In this document: in pieces, positions 1-9,528 of the stretch | Layout of the letters: each line of letters opens with the position of its first letter | How positions within the stretch are numbered: the first letter of the stretch is position 1 | Assembly (NCBI RefSeq): GCF_000374925.1 | Contig: NZ_KB895541.1 | Location: 498,122-562,121 of the forward strand | DNA length: 64,000 nt | Direction of reading: 5' to 3' | Source: Arthrobacter sp. 131MFCol6.1 | Lineage (GTDB): Bacteria > Actinomycetota > Actinomycetes > Actinomycetales > Micrococcaceae | Translations under genes and position numbers: made by a program | Notes under the pieces: model-generated | Seen by the model: the letters and a program-made list of their open reading frames with translations, nothing else | Database searches by the model: none | What the model was told of the DNA's origin: nothing

Positions 1-961
<961 letters not shown>

Positions 962-1248
962 CTGGGATTTCCTCCGGGCGTCAGGCTATGGCGGTGGGCG
1001 GTGAAATTCTGTCCGGCAACGAAACCCGGGCAGCCTTCTACGTTAGGCCATCCCGGGCAGGACCGGAGCGCAGCCCCGCCTCGTCCCCGGCGGAAGGGGT
1101 ACAGCAACCTCACCCGCTGGGCATGATTCGGTCGCGAGTCCGGACAGCTAGCTTTGCATCAGCATCGCTTTGCGGTGGGCGCTGGTGGGATGTGCCTGCA
1201 GGATCACGCTCATGCATGAACTGCCCGTTCTGCTCCAGAGGAGGCGAC
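962..1248. other. Divergent intergenic region upstream of the MFS exporter
   Basis: These 287 bases separate the LysE exporter (minus) from the leader ORF and MFS exporter (plus). I see no convincing protein gene; the open frames here lack ribosome binding sites and family features. The region must hold both promoters, but I could not identify a confident -35/-10 pair by eye. Confidence 0.4.
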
Positions 1249-1308
1249 ATGTCCGGTTGCGCGGTGGACCCGAGCAAGCCAACAAGTGCGGGAGGTGGCC
1301 CGCGATGA
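1249..1308 (+). CDS. Putative 19-residue leader peptide coupled to the MFS exporter
   Basis: The ORF MSGCAVDPSKPTSAGGGPR is preceded by a very strong ribosome binding site (GAGGAGG, 5 bases before the ATG). Its TGA stop at 1306-1308 overlaps the ATG of the MFS gene at 1305-1307. This arrangement is typical of leader peptides that couple or attenuate translation of a downstream gene. The exporter's own ribosome binding site (GGGAGGT) lies inside this ORF, so a ribosome translating the leader would cover it. The function is inferred from layout only. Confidence 0.45.
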   Translation: MSGCAVDPSKPTSAGGGPR

Positions 1309-2900
1309 GCTCTCCGAACGACGCCGGGACCCAGCCGGTGCAGTTTAACCAAAGGCTGGCGCTGCTGCTGGCGATGGCGATGTTCGTGCTGGTTGTCGAC
1401 ACGTCGATCATGAACGTCTCGATCTCCGCGGTGGTCAACGACATCGGCAGCACCGTGAGCGACCTCCAAGCGACCATCGCGCTCGAAGCGCTCGTGTCCG
1501 CCGCATTCATCCTGATCGGCGGCAAAGTGGGCGACCTGATCGGGCGCAAGCGCGCCTACATCCTGGGCCTTTGCGCGTACGCCGTTGGCGCCATCGCGAT
1601 GACGCTGGCCCAGAGCATTGTGCCGATCCTCATTTTCTGGGCACTGATCGGCGGCCTGGGCGCATCGCTCCTCCTGCCGGCCATGCAGTCCCTGATCCAT
1701 GGCAACTTCGACGGAGCCGACCGGAAGCGGGTCTATGCCTTCGTCGGGGCATCTGCGGCGATCGCCGCCGCCGTCGGACCCCTGCTTGGCGGGTTCATCA
1801 CCACTTTTCTCTCCTGGCGTGTCGCCTTCCTGCTCGAAGCCGTCATCATCGCGATCGTGTTGTCCGGAATCAAACTCGTCCACGACGTGCCGTACACGGG
1901 ACCCCGGGAGTTCGACGTCGTTGGATCGGTTCTGTCCGTCGTGGGCATGGGCGGCGTCGTCCTCGGCATCCTGGTCTGGCAGGAGGGCGGCGAGTCCGTG
2001 GCCGCCCTCATCATCATCGGCGTGGCCGGACTGTGCGGCCTGTTCTTTTGGCTCGTACGGCGCGAGCGCCTCAAGAAGGCGACCCTCCTGGACCCGGGGC
2101 TGTTCCGTTTGAATGCCTTCCGCCTTGGCGCCACGGAGCAAATGATGCAGCAGGTGGCCTTGGGCGGCACCATGATCGTGCTGCCCATCTACCTCCAGAT
2201 GGTCCTGGAATACAACGCCATGCAGGCGGGATTGTCCATATCACCCCTGTCGCTCAGCATGTTCGCTGTCGCCGTGCTCGCCGGCAAGAAAGCAGGGTCA
2301 CGCCGCCCGGCGAACATCATCAGGTGGGGCTTCATCCTCCTGATGGTTGGGCTGGTCGCGATCCTTCCGGTGGTGCCCCGCGCGGACTCCGGCTGGTGGC
2401 TCCTGATCCCGCTGGTCATCGCGGGTTGCGGTCTGGGGCTGCTGGTATCGCAGCTGAACAACTACACGTTGTCCCCGATCTCGGACGAACGCGTCAGCGA
2501 GGCCGCCGGCGTGAACTCGGCAGCGGGCTCGTTCGGCTTGTCGTTCGGACTCGCCTTCGCCGGGGCCATCATGCTCGCGTCCCTCTCGATCATCTTCACT
2601 TCCATGGCGGAGTCCAGCACCGTGCTGCCGCCCGCCGAGCAGCAGCAGGTCGCACAGGTACTTGAAGAAGACGCGCAGGTCCTCAGCAACACCGCGCTTG
2701 CCGAACTCCTCGCCGGCCAGCCTCCGGCGATCCAGGACGAGATCATCCGGATCAACACGGAGGCCCGGCCCATCTCCCTCCAGATTGGTCTGCTCATTCC
2801 GATTCTCGCCAGTCTCGCTGGCCTCATCATCTCTTTCCGGATGGTGCGGATTCCCGATCCCAAGCCCGCCGGCGCCGGTGACGGCGCGTTCCTGGATTGA
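1305..2900 (+). CDS. MFS drug:proton antiporter, 14-helix DHA2 type
   Basis: A 531-residue multidrug-exporter-like membrane protein. Residues 32-40 (DTSIMNVSI) resemble motif D1 of the 14-helix DHA2 exporters, and residues 72-83 (GGKVGDLIGRKR) are MFS motif A in the loop between helices 2 and 3. The length and roughly 14 hydrophobic segments fit DHA2. The C-terminal half has a large polar loop rich in Glu and Gln before the last helix. I chose the ATG at 1305 rather than an earlier in-frame codon at 1170 because GGGAGGT precedes it and the upstream residues are not membrane-like. It overlaps a small leader ORF by 4 bases. It is convergent with the GAP gene; the substrate is unknown. Confidence 0.9.
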   Translation: MSSPNDAGTQPVQFNQRLALLLAMAMFVLVVDTSIMNVSISAVVNDIGSTVSDLQATIALEALVSAAFILIGGKVGDLIGRKRAYILGLCAYAVGAIAMTLAQSIVPILIFWALIGGLGASLLLPAMQSLIHGNFDGADRKRVYAFVGASAAIAAAVGPLLGGFITTFLSWRVAFLLEAVIIAIVLSGIKLVHDVPYTGPREFDVVGSVLSVVGMGGVVLGILVWQEGGESVAALIIIGVAGLCGLFFWLVRRERLKKATLLDPGLFRLNAFRLGATEQMMQQVALGGTMIVLPIYLQMVLEYNAMQAGLSISPLSLSMFAVAVLAGKKAGSRRPANIIRWGFILLMVGLVAILPVVPRADSGWWLLIPLVIAGCGLGLLVSQLNNYTLSPISDERVSEAAGVNSAAGSFGLSFGLAFAGAIMLASLSIIFTSMAESSTVLPPAEQQQVAQVLEEDAQVLSNTALAELLAGQPPAIQDEIIRINTEARPISLQIGLLIPILASLAGLIISFRMVRIPDPKPAGAGDGAFLD

Positions 2901-2939
2901 GGGGTTCACCGCTGCGAATGTGGTTTCGAGGCAGCCCGA

Positions 2940-3608
2940 TCAGAGCTGGAGAAGGCTGTAGCCGACAAGGAAAATCCCAATCGCCAGCGTTGCGATCGCC
3001 GCAATCCTGCGGCCATGGCGCTGCAGCCAGTTGAAAAGGGCGGTCAAAGGCACTTGGGCCCGTTCGGGGGAGCGCAGCCACACAGCGACCGGAATGATGA
3101 CTGCTGACTGGACGACGGCGGCGTAGGCGAGGACAAGCAGGCTACCTGGCAGCGGCGGCAGTTCCTGGACACTGATCACTGCACCGGCGGTGACGGCCAG
3201 CAGGATTGCCTTCGGACGAAGGTTCAAGCCCAGTCCCAGGACGAGGAATTCCCAGGGCCGGGCGGCGCGGAACCGCGACTTCATCTTGCCAAGCATGGCA
3301 TTGTCCCGGCCGCCCTTGCTCACGAAGAGGTACACGGCGTACGCAATCAGAAGCGCACCGGTCACAATGGCAATCTGGGCCACCCATTCATCCTTATGCA
3401 GGCGCGGCGGCCTGACGGGCAAGAATTGCAGCCCGACCGCCGACAGCCCCACGACCACTATCGAACCCGCAAGGCTGCCGATCAGGAAGGGAAGGGCGCC
3501 GCGGCGTGGATCTGGCGAGAGCAGAATCAAGATTGTCACGCTGACAGGCACGGTACTGATCGCCCCGGCCAGGGCGAAGAGGGCCAGGCTGCTGAACGTG
3601 CTCAGCAT
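2940..3608 (-). CDS. GAP/Sap family multi-helix membrane protein
   Basis: A 222-residue protein with six or so hydrophobic segments, matching the actinobacterial GAP family (Sap-like proteins linked in mycobacteria to export of surface glycolipids). The N-terminal helix with PVSVTILILLSPDPRRGALPFL and the central NLRPKAILLA region are the recognisable parts. An in-frame GTG at 3635 is possible, but the ATG at 3608 has GGTGAGG in front of it. It follows the AI-2E gene by about 40 bases on the same strand, so the two probably form one transcript. The substrate is not known. Confidence 0.8.
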   Translation of the reverse strand: MLSTFSSLALFALAGAISTVPVSVTILILLSPDPRRGALPFLIGSLAGSIVVVGLSAVGLQFLPVRPPRLHKDEWVAQIAIVTGALLIAYAVYLFVSKGGRDNAMLGKMKSRFRAARPWEFLVLGLGLNLRPKAILLAVTAGAVISVQELPPLPGSLLVLAYAAVVQSAVIIPVAVWLRSPERAQVPLTALFNWLQRHGRRIAAIATLAIGIFLVGYSLLQL

Positions 3609-3647
3609 GCGGCCCTCACCGGCCCCCGGCAGCACCCCGATGGCATG

Positions 3648-4802
3648 TCATGCCTTCGGTCCGCTTCCGGTGTCCGGGCGGCCCGTTTTCAGTCGTCCGC
3701 GGCGGGCGCGGATCGCCTTGTCTTCTTCCTTGATGAGCACCTCGAGGTCCTTCTTGTCGCCCGTCAACGGCCGCCACCATGACAGCGAGGGGTCGGAATC
3801 GAGCAGGATGGTCCGGAACAACAGCGTCAGGGGGACGGCGAGGACGGCGCCGACAGGGCCCAGGACCACCGCCCAGAAGAGGACGGAGAAGAAGGTCAAC
3901 GTCTCACTCAGCGACACGGCGTTGCCCACGTATTTCGGCTGGATGATCGACTGGATGATGCTGTTGATCCCGCCATAGATGATGATGACGGCCACGACGG
4001 TCGGCCAGCCCCCGGTGAGGTAGCCGAAGAACAAGGGCGGGATGATGGCGATGAAATACCCGATGTTGGGAATGAAGCTGCAGATAAAAGACAGCAGCCC
4101 CCAAAGCAGGGCGCCGGGGATCTGCAAGATGACCAGAACCAGCCAGTTGAACAAGCCCTGCGCTATTCCGAGGACCGTGGTGGCGACCATGTAGCGGCGT
4201 ACGCTGGTGCCGAAGCCGTTGAGTGCTGAAACCAGTGCCGGCCGGTGGTAGTTCAGATGGATCAACAGTGCCGGCACGCGGGAGCCGTCCACCGCCATGA
4301 GAATGAGCATCGTCAGGATGATCACGAGGCTGGTCACCAGGCTCGCGACGTTTCCCAGGAGGCCGCCCAGGAACCCGATGATGCGGCCCGGCGTAAACCC
4401 GTTCAGGACTTCCTGGGCTTGCTCCGAGCCAAATCCAACAGATTCCAGCAGCGCGGAGATCCTGGCGCCGATCTCGGCCATTTGGGGGGCGTACTGCGGC
4501 AGCAGCGCGGAGAACTGGGCGAGCGAGGCAATCAGGACTGCGGCGAAGGCGGTCAATAATCCGAAGACAGCCGCGATTGAGGTCCCGGTGGCGATGCCCC
4601 GGGAAATTCCCCGTGCCTGCATCCAGCGGCGCAGCGGATGGACACAAAGCGTCAGCACGAAGGCAAAAAAGACGGGGGTGACTATTCCCTGGATCGCGCC
4701 GAGGCCGAACGCTGCAATCGTCGCGCTGGCCAGGGCGAGCAGGATGATTAAGGTGCGGGGGAGGGCCGAACGTGGATTGGATTCCGATGGTTCCGGCTCC
4801 AT
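3648..4802 (-). CDS. AI-2E family transporter (TqsA/PerM-like)
   Basis: A 384-residue integral membrane protein of the AI-2E exporter/permease family. Members have paired N-terminal helices, a long amphipathic middle segment and a conserved C-terminal block. The middle segment is visible here as LAQFSALLPQYAPQMAEIG, and the C-terminal block contains PNIGYFIAIIPP and a polar QPKYVG loop. The ATG at 4802 has a strong AAGGAGGG site and is preferred over one 27 bases upstream. Family names reflect autoinducer-2 export in E. coli, but many members do other things, including sodium-proton exchange. It probably shares a transcript with the downstream GAP gene. Confidence 0.9.
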   Translation of the reverse strand: MEPEPSESNPRSALPRTLIILLALASATIAAFGLGAIQGIVTPVFFAFVLTLCVHPLRRWMQARGISRGIATGTSIAAVFGLLTAFAAVLIASLAQFSALLPQYAPQMAEIGARISALLESVGFGSEQAQEVLNGFTPGRIIGFLGGLLGNVASLVTSLVIILTMLILMAVDGSRVPALLIHLNYHRPALVSALNGFGTSVRRYMVATTVLGIAQGLFNWLVLVILQIPGALLWGLLSFICSFIPNIGYFIAIIPPLFFGYLTGGWPTVVAVIIIYGGINSIIQSIIQPKYVGNAVSLSETLTFFSVLFWAVVLGPVGAVLAVPLTLLFRTILLDSDPSLSWWRPLTGDKKDLEVLIKEEDKAIRARRGRLKTGRPDTGSGPKA

Positions 4803-4898
4803 GAGCCCTCCTTGGTTCAGCCTAGCCATATCTTAGAAGCCTCATGGCCCCATGAATAGCGAGTTGGCCAGGCCTGCTCCTCGCGTGTCAGCCCGGAG

Positions 4899-5285
4899 TC
4901 AGACGACGATCTTGCTCTTGATCTGGGCAAACTCCTCCGCGCTGATGGTTCCCGCGTCCATGAGCGCCTTGGCCTTGGCGATCTCCTCGGTGGGGCTCGC
5001 GGTGGCGACACTGCGGATATAGGCATCGGTTTCCTGCTGGGACTTGCGGGCCCGCGCCATGGACCGCTCCGCCATGCCCTTGCCGCGGGCAATCATGTAT
5101 GCCAGCACAGTCAGGAATGGAATGAAGACCAGGAGGACGATCCAGACGGCCTTCCACCAGCCGCTGAGCTCGTTGTCGCGGAATAGGTCTCCGATCACCA
5201 TGAACACTGCATACAGGAAGGCGAAGATCGCATAGAAGATGAACAACCACCAGAAAATGTCCCAAAAGTTCTCGAAGAAATTCAT
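4899..5285 (-). CDS. Small membrane protein with PLDc_N-like helices and C-terminal SHOCT domain
   Basis: A 128-residue protein. Two hydrophobic helices (about residues 10-32 and 45-67) carry the WWKAVWIVLLVFIPFLTVLAY pattern of the PLDc_N membrane domain. A basic linker (KGMAERSMARARK) follows. The C-terminus (about 97-126) has the short SHOCT pattern, EEIAKAKALMDAGTISAEEF, which is thought to mediate oligomerisation. Such proteins are common in actinobacteria, with no settled function. Confidence 0.85.
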   Translation of the reverse strand: MNFFENFWDIFWWLFIFYAIFAFLYAVFMVIGDLFRDNELSGWWKAVWIVLLVFIPFLTVLAYMIARGKGMAERSMARARKSQQETDAYIRSVATASPTEEIAKAKALMDAGTISAEEFAQIKSKIVV

Positions 5286-5378
5286 TTGGCTTCCCTACTT
5301 TCACGTGGTGCGGCGCTGCCTATGAACGCAGCCTTGGATGGGAATGGGATTCACCGCGGATATCCCGGAAGACCCGGA

Positions 5379-5822
5379 CTAGCACTTGGCGTCATTCGAG
5401 AGATCACTGATGGCGGCCTGCACGTTCGCGGCTTCGTCCTTGAGCGAGTTGGCCGCCTGCGTCAAGGTGGCGTCGTCGGGAACGGAATTCACAGCGGAGG
5501 TGAACTTCTGTTGGGCAGCTTTGACGGCATCCACCCGATCCTTGGCCGCGTCACTGGCCGCGTTGACCAGATCGTCGTAGCTCTTTCGAACTTGATCCCG
5601 GGCCGCCTGGATCTGGCCGATCGTGGCGCCTGGCTTGATGGTGTCCTTGAAATTCGTCAGGGCTGCTGAAAGGTCAGTGGCGGCAGCGCAAACCGGTGAA
5701 ACGCTCGCCGTTGGGCTCGCGCTGGGGCTGCTGCTGGGTCCCGAGGTGGCGCAGCCGGCGAGCAGCGCGACCGCCGCCCCGAGCGCGGACATTCGCGCGA
5801 GGACTGGTTGTGGTTTCGACAT
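5379..5822 (-). CDS. Small secreted lipoprotein, helical mucin-like N-terminus
   Basis: A 147-residue lipoprotein. The signal peptide ends in lipobox LAGC with the lipidated Cys at about residue 24. A Ser/Pro/Ala-rich linker follows, then an Ala/Asp/Lys-rich helical domain of about 100 residues with two Cys (after VSP and at the C-terminus) that could pair. The ATG at 5822 has GAGAGGTGAG upstream and is preferred over a start 39 bases earlier. I recognise no enzymatic family; it looks like a surface-anchored helical protein. Confidence 0.75.
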   Translation of the reverse strand: MSKPQPVLARMSALGAAVALLAGCATSGPSSSPSASPTASVSPVCAAATDLSAALTNFKDTIKPGATIGQIQAARDQVRKSYDDLVNAASDAAKDRVDAVKAAQQKFTSAVNSVPDDATLTQAANSLKDEAANVQAAISDLSNDAKC

Positions 5823-6103
5823 TGGACTCACCTCTCCATGGGCTTTCGCCTGGCAGCCCAATCACTGGCAGGTACCACCAGTGTTGGGTGAGGGGCCCTC
5901 ATGCGCGTCACCCGCCGCGGGTGATCCTTTCGCGCTGCTGTCCAGGCCGGGCGCGCCGCTGACCAGCGGGGACGCGAGGTCGGAACTATCGGACACGGGT
6001 GGGACCCAGGACCTCCCACCCCGCGGCCCGAATCACCCCGGGGTGATGATGTGCCCGCTCCGTCGCCGTGATGGACTGCTGTCCACAACAGAGGGAGGAA
6101 GCC

Positions 6104-6934
6104 ATGTGCCGTTGGCTAGCGTATTCGGGTTCGCCGGTACAACTGGAGGAGCTGCTGTACAAACCCACCAACTCGCTCGTGATGCAGAGCAAGCACGCTC
6201 GAATGGGCGTTGAAACCACCAACGGGGACGGCTTCGGCGTGGGCTGGTACGGATCCGCGCCGTATCCCGGCTTGTTCCACAGCACGGAGCCGGCCTGGAA
6301 TGACCGCAACCTCCGCGAGCTGTCCGCCCAGGCGTCGGCCGGCCGGGTTTTCGCGCACATTCGAGCCTCGACCGGCTCGGCAGTCCAACAGACGAACTGC
6401 CATCCATTCCGCCACGGCAGCTGGCTATGGATGCACAACGGACTCATCAGGGATTTCCCGACCGTGAAGCGCGACTTGGCCATGGCCGTTGAGCCATCGC
6501 TCTTTCCGCTGATCGAGGGAGCCACGGACTCAGAGCTCTTCTTTTTCCTCGCCCTGACCTTCGGGCTGGAGCAGGACCCGAGGGCGGCCGTGGCTGCCGC
6601 GGTTGGACTGATTGAAGACGTCGGCCGGCGCCACGGGATCGAGCAGCCGCTCCAGATGACAGTGGCCACTACCGACGGCGACACCACCTGGGCGTTCCGC
6701 TACTCGAGTGAACGGCAGTCCCGGTCGCTGTTCCACAGCACCGACGTCGCGACCCTTCGCGTCCAGTACCCGGAGAACCCGTTGCTTCATGACCTGGCGG
6801 ACAACGCGCGCCTGGTTGTCTCCGAACCGCTGGGGGACCTCCGCGGGGCCTGGCGGGAAGTACCCGAGGCTACCTGCGTGGTGGTGCACGGTGCCGGGGA
6901 GGACCTCTTCCCATTCGCGCCGACCGCCCCCTAG
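6104..6934 (+). CDS. Class II glutamine amidotransferase (YafJ/EgtC-like)
   Basis: A 276-residue Ntn-hydrolase domain protein. The sequence begins MCRWLAYSG, so removal of Met would expose Cys2 as the catalytic nucleophile. NGDGFGVGWYG, AHIRASTGSAVQQTNCHPF and the WMHNGLI block are the glutamine-binding motifs of class II amidotransferases. The start was chosen to place Cys at position 2; GAGGGAGGAAG precedes it. Members of this group release ammonia or cleave gamma-glutamyl compounds; the acceptor here is unknown. It is divergent from the lipoprotein and followed by a strong hairpin. Confidence 0.9.
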   Translation: MCRWLAYSGSPVQLEELLYKPTNSLVMQSKHARMGVETTNGDGFGVGWYGSAPYPGLFHSTEPAWNDRNLRELSAQASAGRVFAHIRASTGSAVQQTNCHPFRHGSWLWMHNGLIRDFPTVKRDLAMAVEPSLFPLIEGATDSELFFFLALTFGLEQDPRAAVAAAVGLIEDVGRRHGIEQPLQMTVATTDGDTTWAFRYSSERQSRSLFHSTDVATLRVQYPENPLLHDLADNARLVVSEPLGDLRGAWREVPEATCVVVHGAGEDLFPFAPTAP

Positions 6935-6960
6935 TTTCGCTCAGTCTCGGCGGCGGCTGC

Positions 6961-6993
6961 CCAGTTAGCGCCGGCTGGCCCGGCGCTAACTGG
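6961..6993. terminator. Bidirectional hairpin between convergent genes
   Basis: A perfect 14-bp inverted repeat, CCAGTTAGCGCCGG and its complement, with a 5-base loop. It sits between the ends of the amidotransferase (6934) and the membrane protein (7015), so it can end both transcripts. There is no clear U-tract. Confidence 0.7.
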
Positions 6994-7014
6994 CTGTCCG
7001 GTCCCAACAATCCG

Positions 7015-8532
7015 TCACGCGCCGGTCCCTCCGGCGTCGGTCGCCCGGGGGATGGGAGTCGTGGGATACGTGTCATCGGGAGGGCCGCCGGCAGTGACGG
7101 GCTCACCGTCGGGCTTGCCGCCGGACTCGACACTGGACTCACCGCCGGGCTCACCGCCGGGCTCACCGCCGGGCTCGGCGCCCGGCTCGGGCGCTGGCAC
7201 GCCGGCTACGGCCGGCCGGCACAGCAGTTCGACCACGAGAATGACCAGCACGGCCAGTACGGCCGTCCAGATGGCGACGGCCGCCGTCGGGTCCTGCCAA
7301 AAGATCAGCACCAGCACAGCGATGCCGACGACGGTGGCTTCGATAATCCGACGGTAGCGGGCCAACCAGAGCTGCCATGGCTTCGCCTGGCCACCGCCGA
7401 TCTTGCCGGTGATGTAGTCGCCCGCAGTCGCCAGGCCGTGCCGGACATACTCCGCGGGACGCGAGTGGCCGCCCAGAAAAGCTGCCAGGGCAATCAGCAG
7501 CCCGACGACGAAGACAAGGCGCAGGCTGGTGCGCAGCGGGACCAGGAGTGCCTCGACCAGGCTCTCGGCCGCCGCGGGGGAGACGGCACTGGACGGAATC
7601 GAGTCCAGGACGTAGTTCCGCCCGATCACGAGGGCCAGCGCCAGCACCGCCATTGACACCGCCACCGCCAACCCCACGCCGCTCGTCGTGCTCCGTCTCC
7701 GGCCCCGGGGGGCAACGGCAATGGCACCCACGGCGCTGAGCACCGTCAGCCACGCCAAGATTGGGCCGAGCCGGTCCAGGGTCCGGATGGTTTCCGTGGC
7801 ACGGACCAGTTCAGGAGACTGGAACAGGGCGATCTGCGCGTCCACTTCCGGGATCCTCGAGGCGATGTCCACCCCCTGCTGGACCAGGAGAGTCTTGACC
7901 CGGGCGATGATCTCTTTCGTGGAAATCGACACCGTGCCGTTCTCGTCAATACTGACGGTGCCTCCCGTGCTTCCCGTGGCAAGGTTGACCAGCCCCTGGT
8001 GCGCGACCCGGTTCACCTGGATCCAAAGATCCTGGAACTGCGGTGTCGCCACGAATCTGGCCACGGCGGTATGGATGAGCGATTTGGTCTGCTCCGCAAG
8101 CATCGGGGCCAGCCCGGTGAGCACGGCCGCCACGCGGGGCGCCGTCTTTGCGAGCTCGCTCAGGGCATCCCGCGTGATGGTCTGGAAATCCACGGCGTCG
8201 GTGATCTGTTGGGTGACCTTGTCGGCGATTTCGGCCTGGATCGCAGGGTCCGAGGCCAGCGGTGCGACAGTGGCCACGTAGCGGTCGGTGTCGATGACTT
8301 CGCTGCGCAGGTAAAGGGCCGGAACTGTCGCGAAGGCCAACAGGCCAGTAAGAACCACCAGCACGATTGCCACAATGCGTCGGGCCAGCCCCGGATGCCG
8401 CACGGACGGCCTCGGGGGGGCCTTGCGGGCAGCGTCCCGTTCCTGCTGGAGACGGGCAACTTCGGCCCGTAACCTCAGGATCTCTTCCTGATCCGGGCTA
8501 GCGGGGCCAGCGGGCTGATCGTTCAGCGACAT
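7015..8532 (-). CDS. Large actinobacterial integral membrane protein with coiled coil and GE-repeat tail
   Basis: A 505-residue protein of a family common in actinobacteria but without known role. The N-terminus has a short coiled coil (QEEILRLRAEVARLQQERD), then a first helix. A roughly 170-residue extracytoplasmic region with VDTDRY-like and IDENGTVSIS segments follows, then four or five further helices. The C-terminus is low-complexity, built from PGGE-type units encoded by a 12-bp tandem repeat at 7141-7188. The ATG at 8532 is preferred over one 39 bases upstream. Confidence 0.75.
   Translation of the reverse strand: MSLNDQPAGPASPDQEEILRLRAEVARLQQERDAARKAPPRPSVRHPGLARRIVAIVLVVLTGLLAFATVPALYLRSEVIDTDRYVATVAPLASDPAIQAEIADKVTQQITDAVDFQTITRDALSELAKTAPRVAAVLTGLAPMLAEQTKSLIHTAVARFVATPQFQDLWIQVNRVAHQGLVNLATGSTGGTVSIDENGTVSISTKEIIARVKTLLVQQGVDIASRIPEVDAQIALFQSPELVRATETIRTLDRLGPILAWLTVLSAVGAIAVAPRGRRRSTTSGVGLAVAVSMAVLALALVIGRNYVLDSIPSSAVSPAAAESLVEALLVPLRTSLRLVFVVGLLIALAAFLGGHSRPAEYVRHGLATAGDYITGKIGGGQAKPWQLWLARYRRIIEATVVGIAVLVLIFWQDPTAAVAIWTAVLAVLVILVVELLCRPAVAGVPAPEPGAEPGGEPGGEPGGESSVESGGKPDGEPVTAGGPPDDTYPTTPIPRATDAGGTGA
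7141..7188. repeat. 12-bp tandem repeat inside a coding tail (about 4 units)
   Basis: Three exact copies of ACCGCCGGGCTC and one degenerate copy lie in frame in the 3' end of the membrane protein gene, encoding Gly-Gly-Glu-Pro type repeats on the minus strand. Confidence 0.8.
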
Positions 8533-8817
8533 GAGGGGATCCGCCTTAGCTTGTGTTCCGCGGCTGGGCATTCACGGCTATTTTCATTGTTCACTCGGCG
8601 CACCGGTCCAGCCCCACCCACACAGGGTGATCTGTCACGCCGGGGAAACGCCCGCCACAGCCGCCCCTACGGGGTGGACGCCGCACGTCGGACGTGCAGA
8701 TTGGCGGACCGGACCCGGCACTGCCAAAGGTGTCCGGGGTGCCCGCTCTTTCATATCCCGCGAAATTTCAGCCGGCCGGCGTGCTGTCATCCGTTTTGGG
8801 TGATGACGGCGGCCGGT

Positions 8818-9384
8818 TCAGGATTCGCTGCCCAGACGCCGCCCGGCCGCGAAGAAGGCCACTTTTGCGATCAATAGGAGTGCCCCCAAATCGGCAATCA
8901 TTTGGACGGACACGACTCCCCTCGCCAGCTGGCTTACCGGCGTAATGTCCCCGAACCCGACGGTGGCAAACGTGGAAGTGGTGAAGTAAAGGGCATCGGT
9001 TCGGCTCAGGGGCTCGCTAAACGCCGCCGCAGATGTGATCGACATTGATGTGTAAAGCAGTGCGAAGAGGCACAGAAACATCAACAGGGTTTCGGCGACA
9101 GCCGCGGCCGCCCGGACCCTCGGGATATGCGCCACGAGTATCAGCCGCAATTGAATTGCCAAGACTGCGAAAAAGACCAGCACGACAGCCGCCAGGCGGA
9201 TCCACGCGGCCGCGGGATCGGCGTCATTGAATCCCCCGACGGGAATAAGGAAATACAGGGCGAGGACCACAACCGAAAATGCGATGAGACGTGCAATCGC
9301 GAAAATAATGACCCGCCTGCGGTCGGCCTTGTCGAGGTCATGAAGGAAAATCGGGTCTGTCGGGCTGCCGTGCTTCATAGGCAT
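8818..9384 (-). CDS. Two-helix potassium channel family protein
   Basis: About 188 residues. The C-terminal half has the pore-loop selectivity filter TVGFGD between the last two helices, the hallmark of K+ channels (Ion_trans_2). Two or more helices precede it, giving a four- to five-helix protein without a cytoplasmic RCK domain. The start is uncertain: the ATG at 9384 or 9378 fits the protein best, but neither has a strong ribosome binding site. It is divergent from the LAL regulator and separated by about 285 featureless bases from the next gene on its strand. Confidence 0.8.
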   Translation of the reverse strand: MPMKHGSPTDPIFLHDLDKADRRRVIIFAIARLIAFSVVVLALYFLIPVGGFNDADPAAAWIRLAAVVLVFFAVLAIQLRLILVAHIPRVRAAAAVAETLLMFLCLFALLYTSMSITSAAAFSEPLSRTDALYFTTSTFATVGFGDITPVSQLARGVVSVQMIADLGALLLIAKVAFFAAGRRLGSES

Positions 9385-9528
9385 GACTGATGATACCGCC
9401 GGGCATGCAATTCGTGCCGTGCCGCAATCGGGCAGCCTTAATTGCCGTATTTTCGCGCATTGTCGCGCTATGGAGCGGCGCACAAGGGGTCTTTGCGCCC
9501 TGTTGGTGCCCTTTTGCGCCCACCTAGC

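Noticed and set aside
1110..2141. 343-codon minus-strand frame opposite the MFS exporter start
   Set aside because: His/Asp/Gly-rich composition, no family, and the opposite strand carries a motif-supported transporter.
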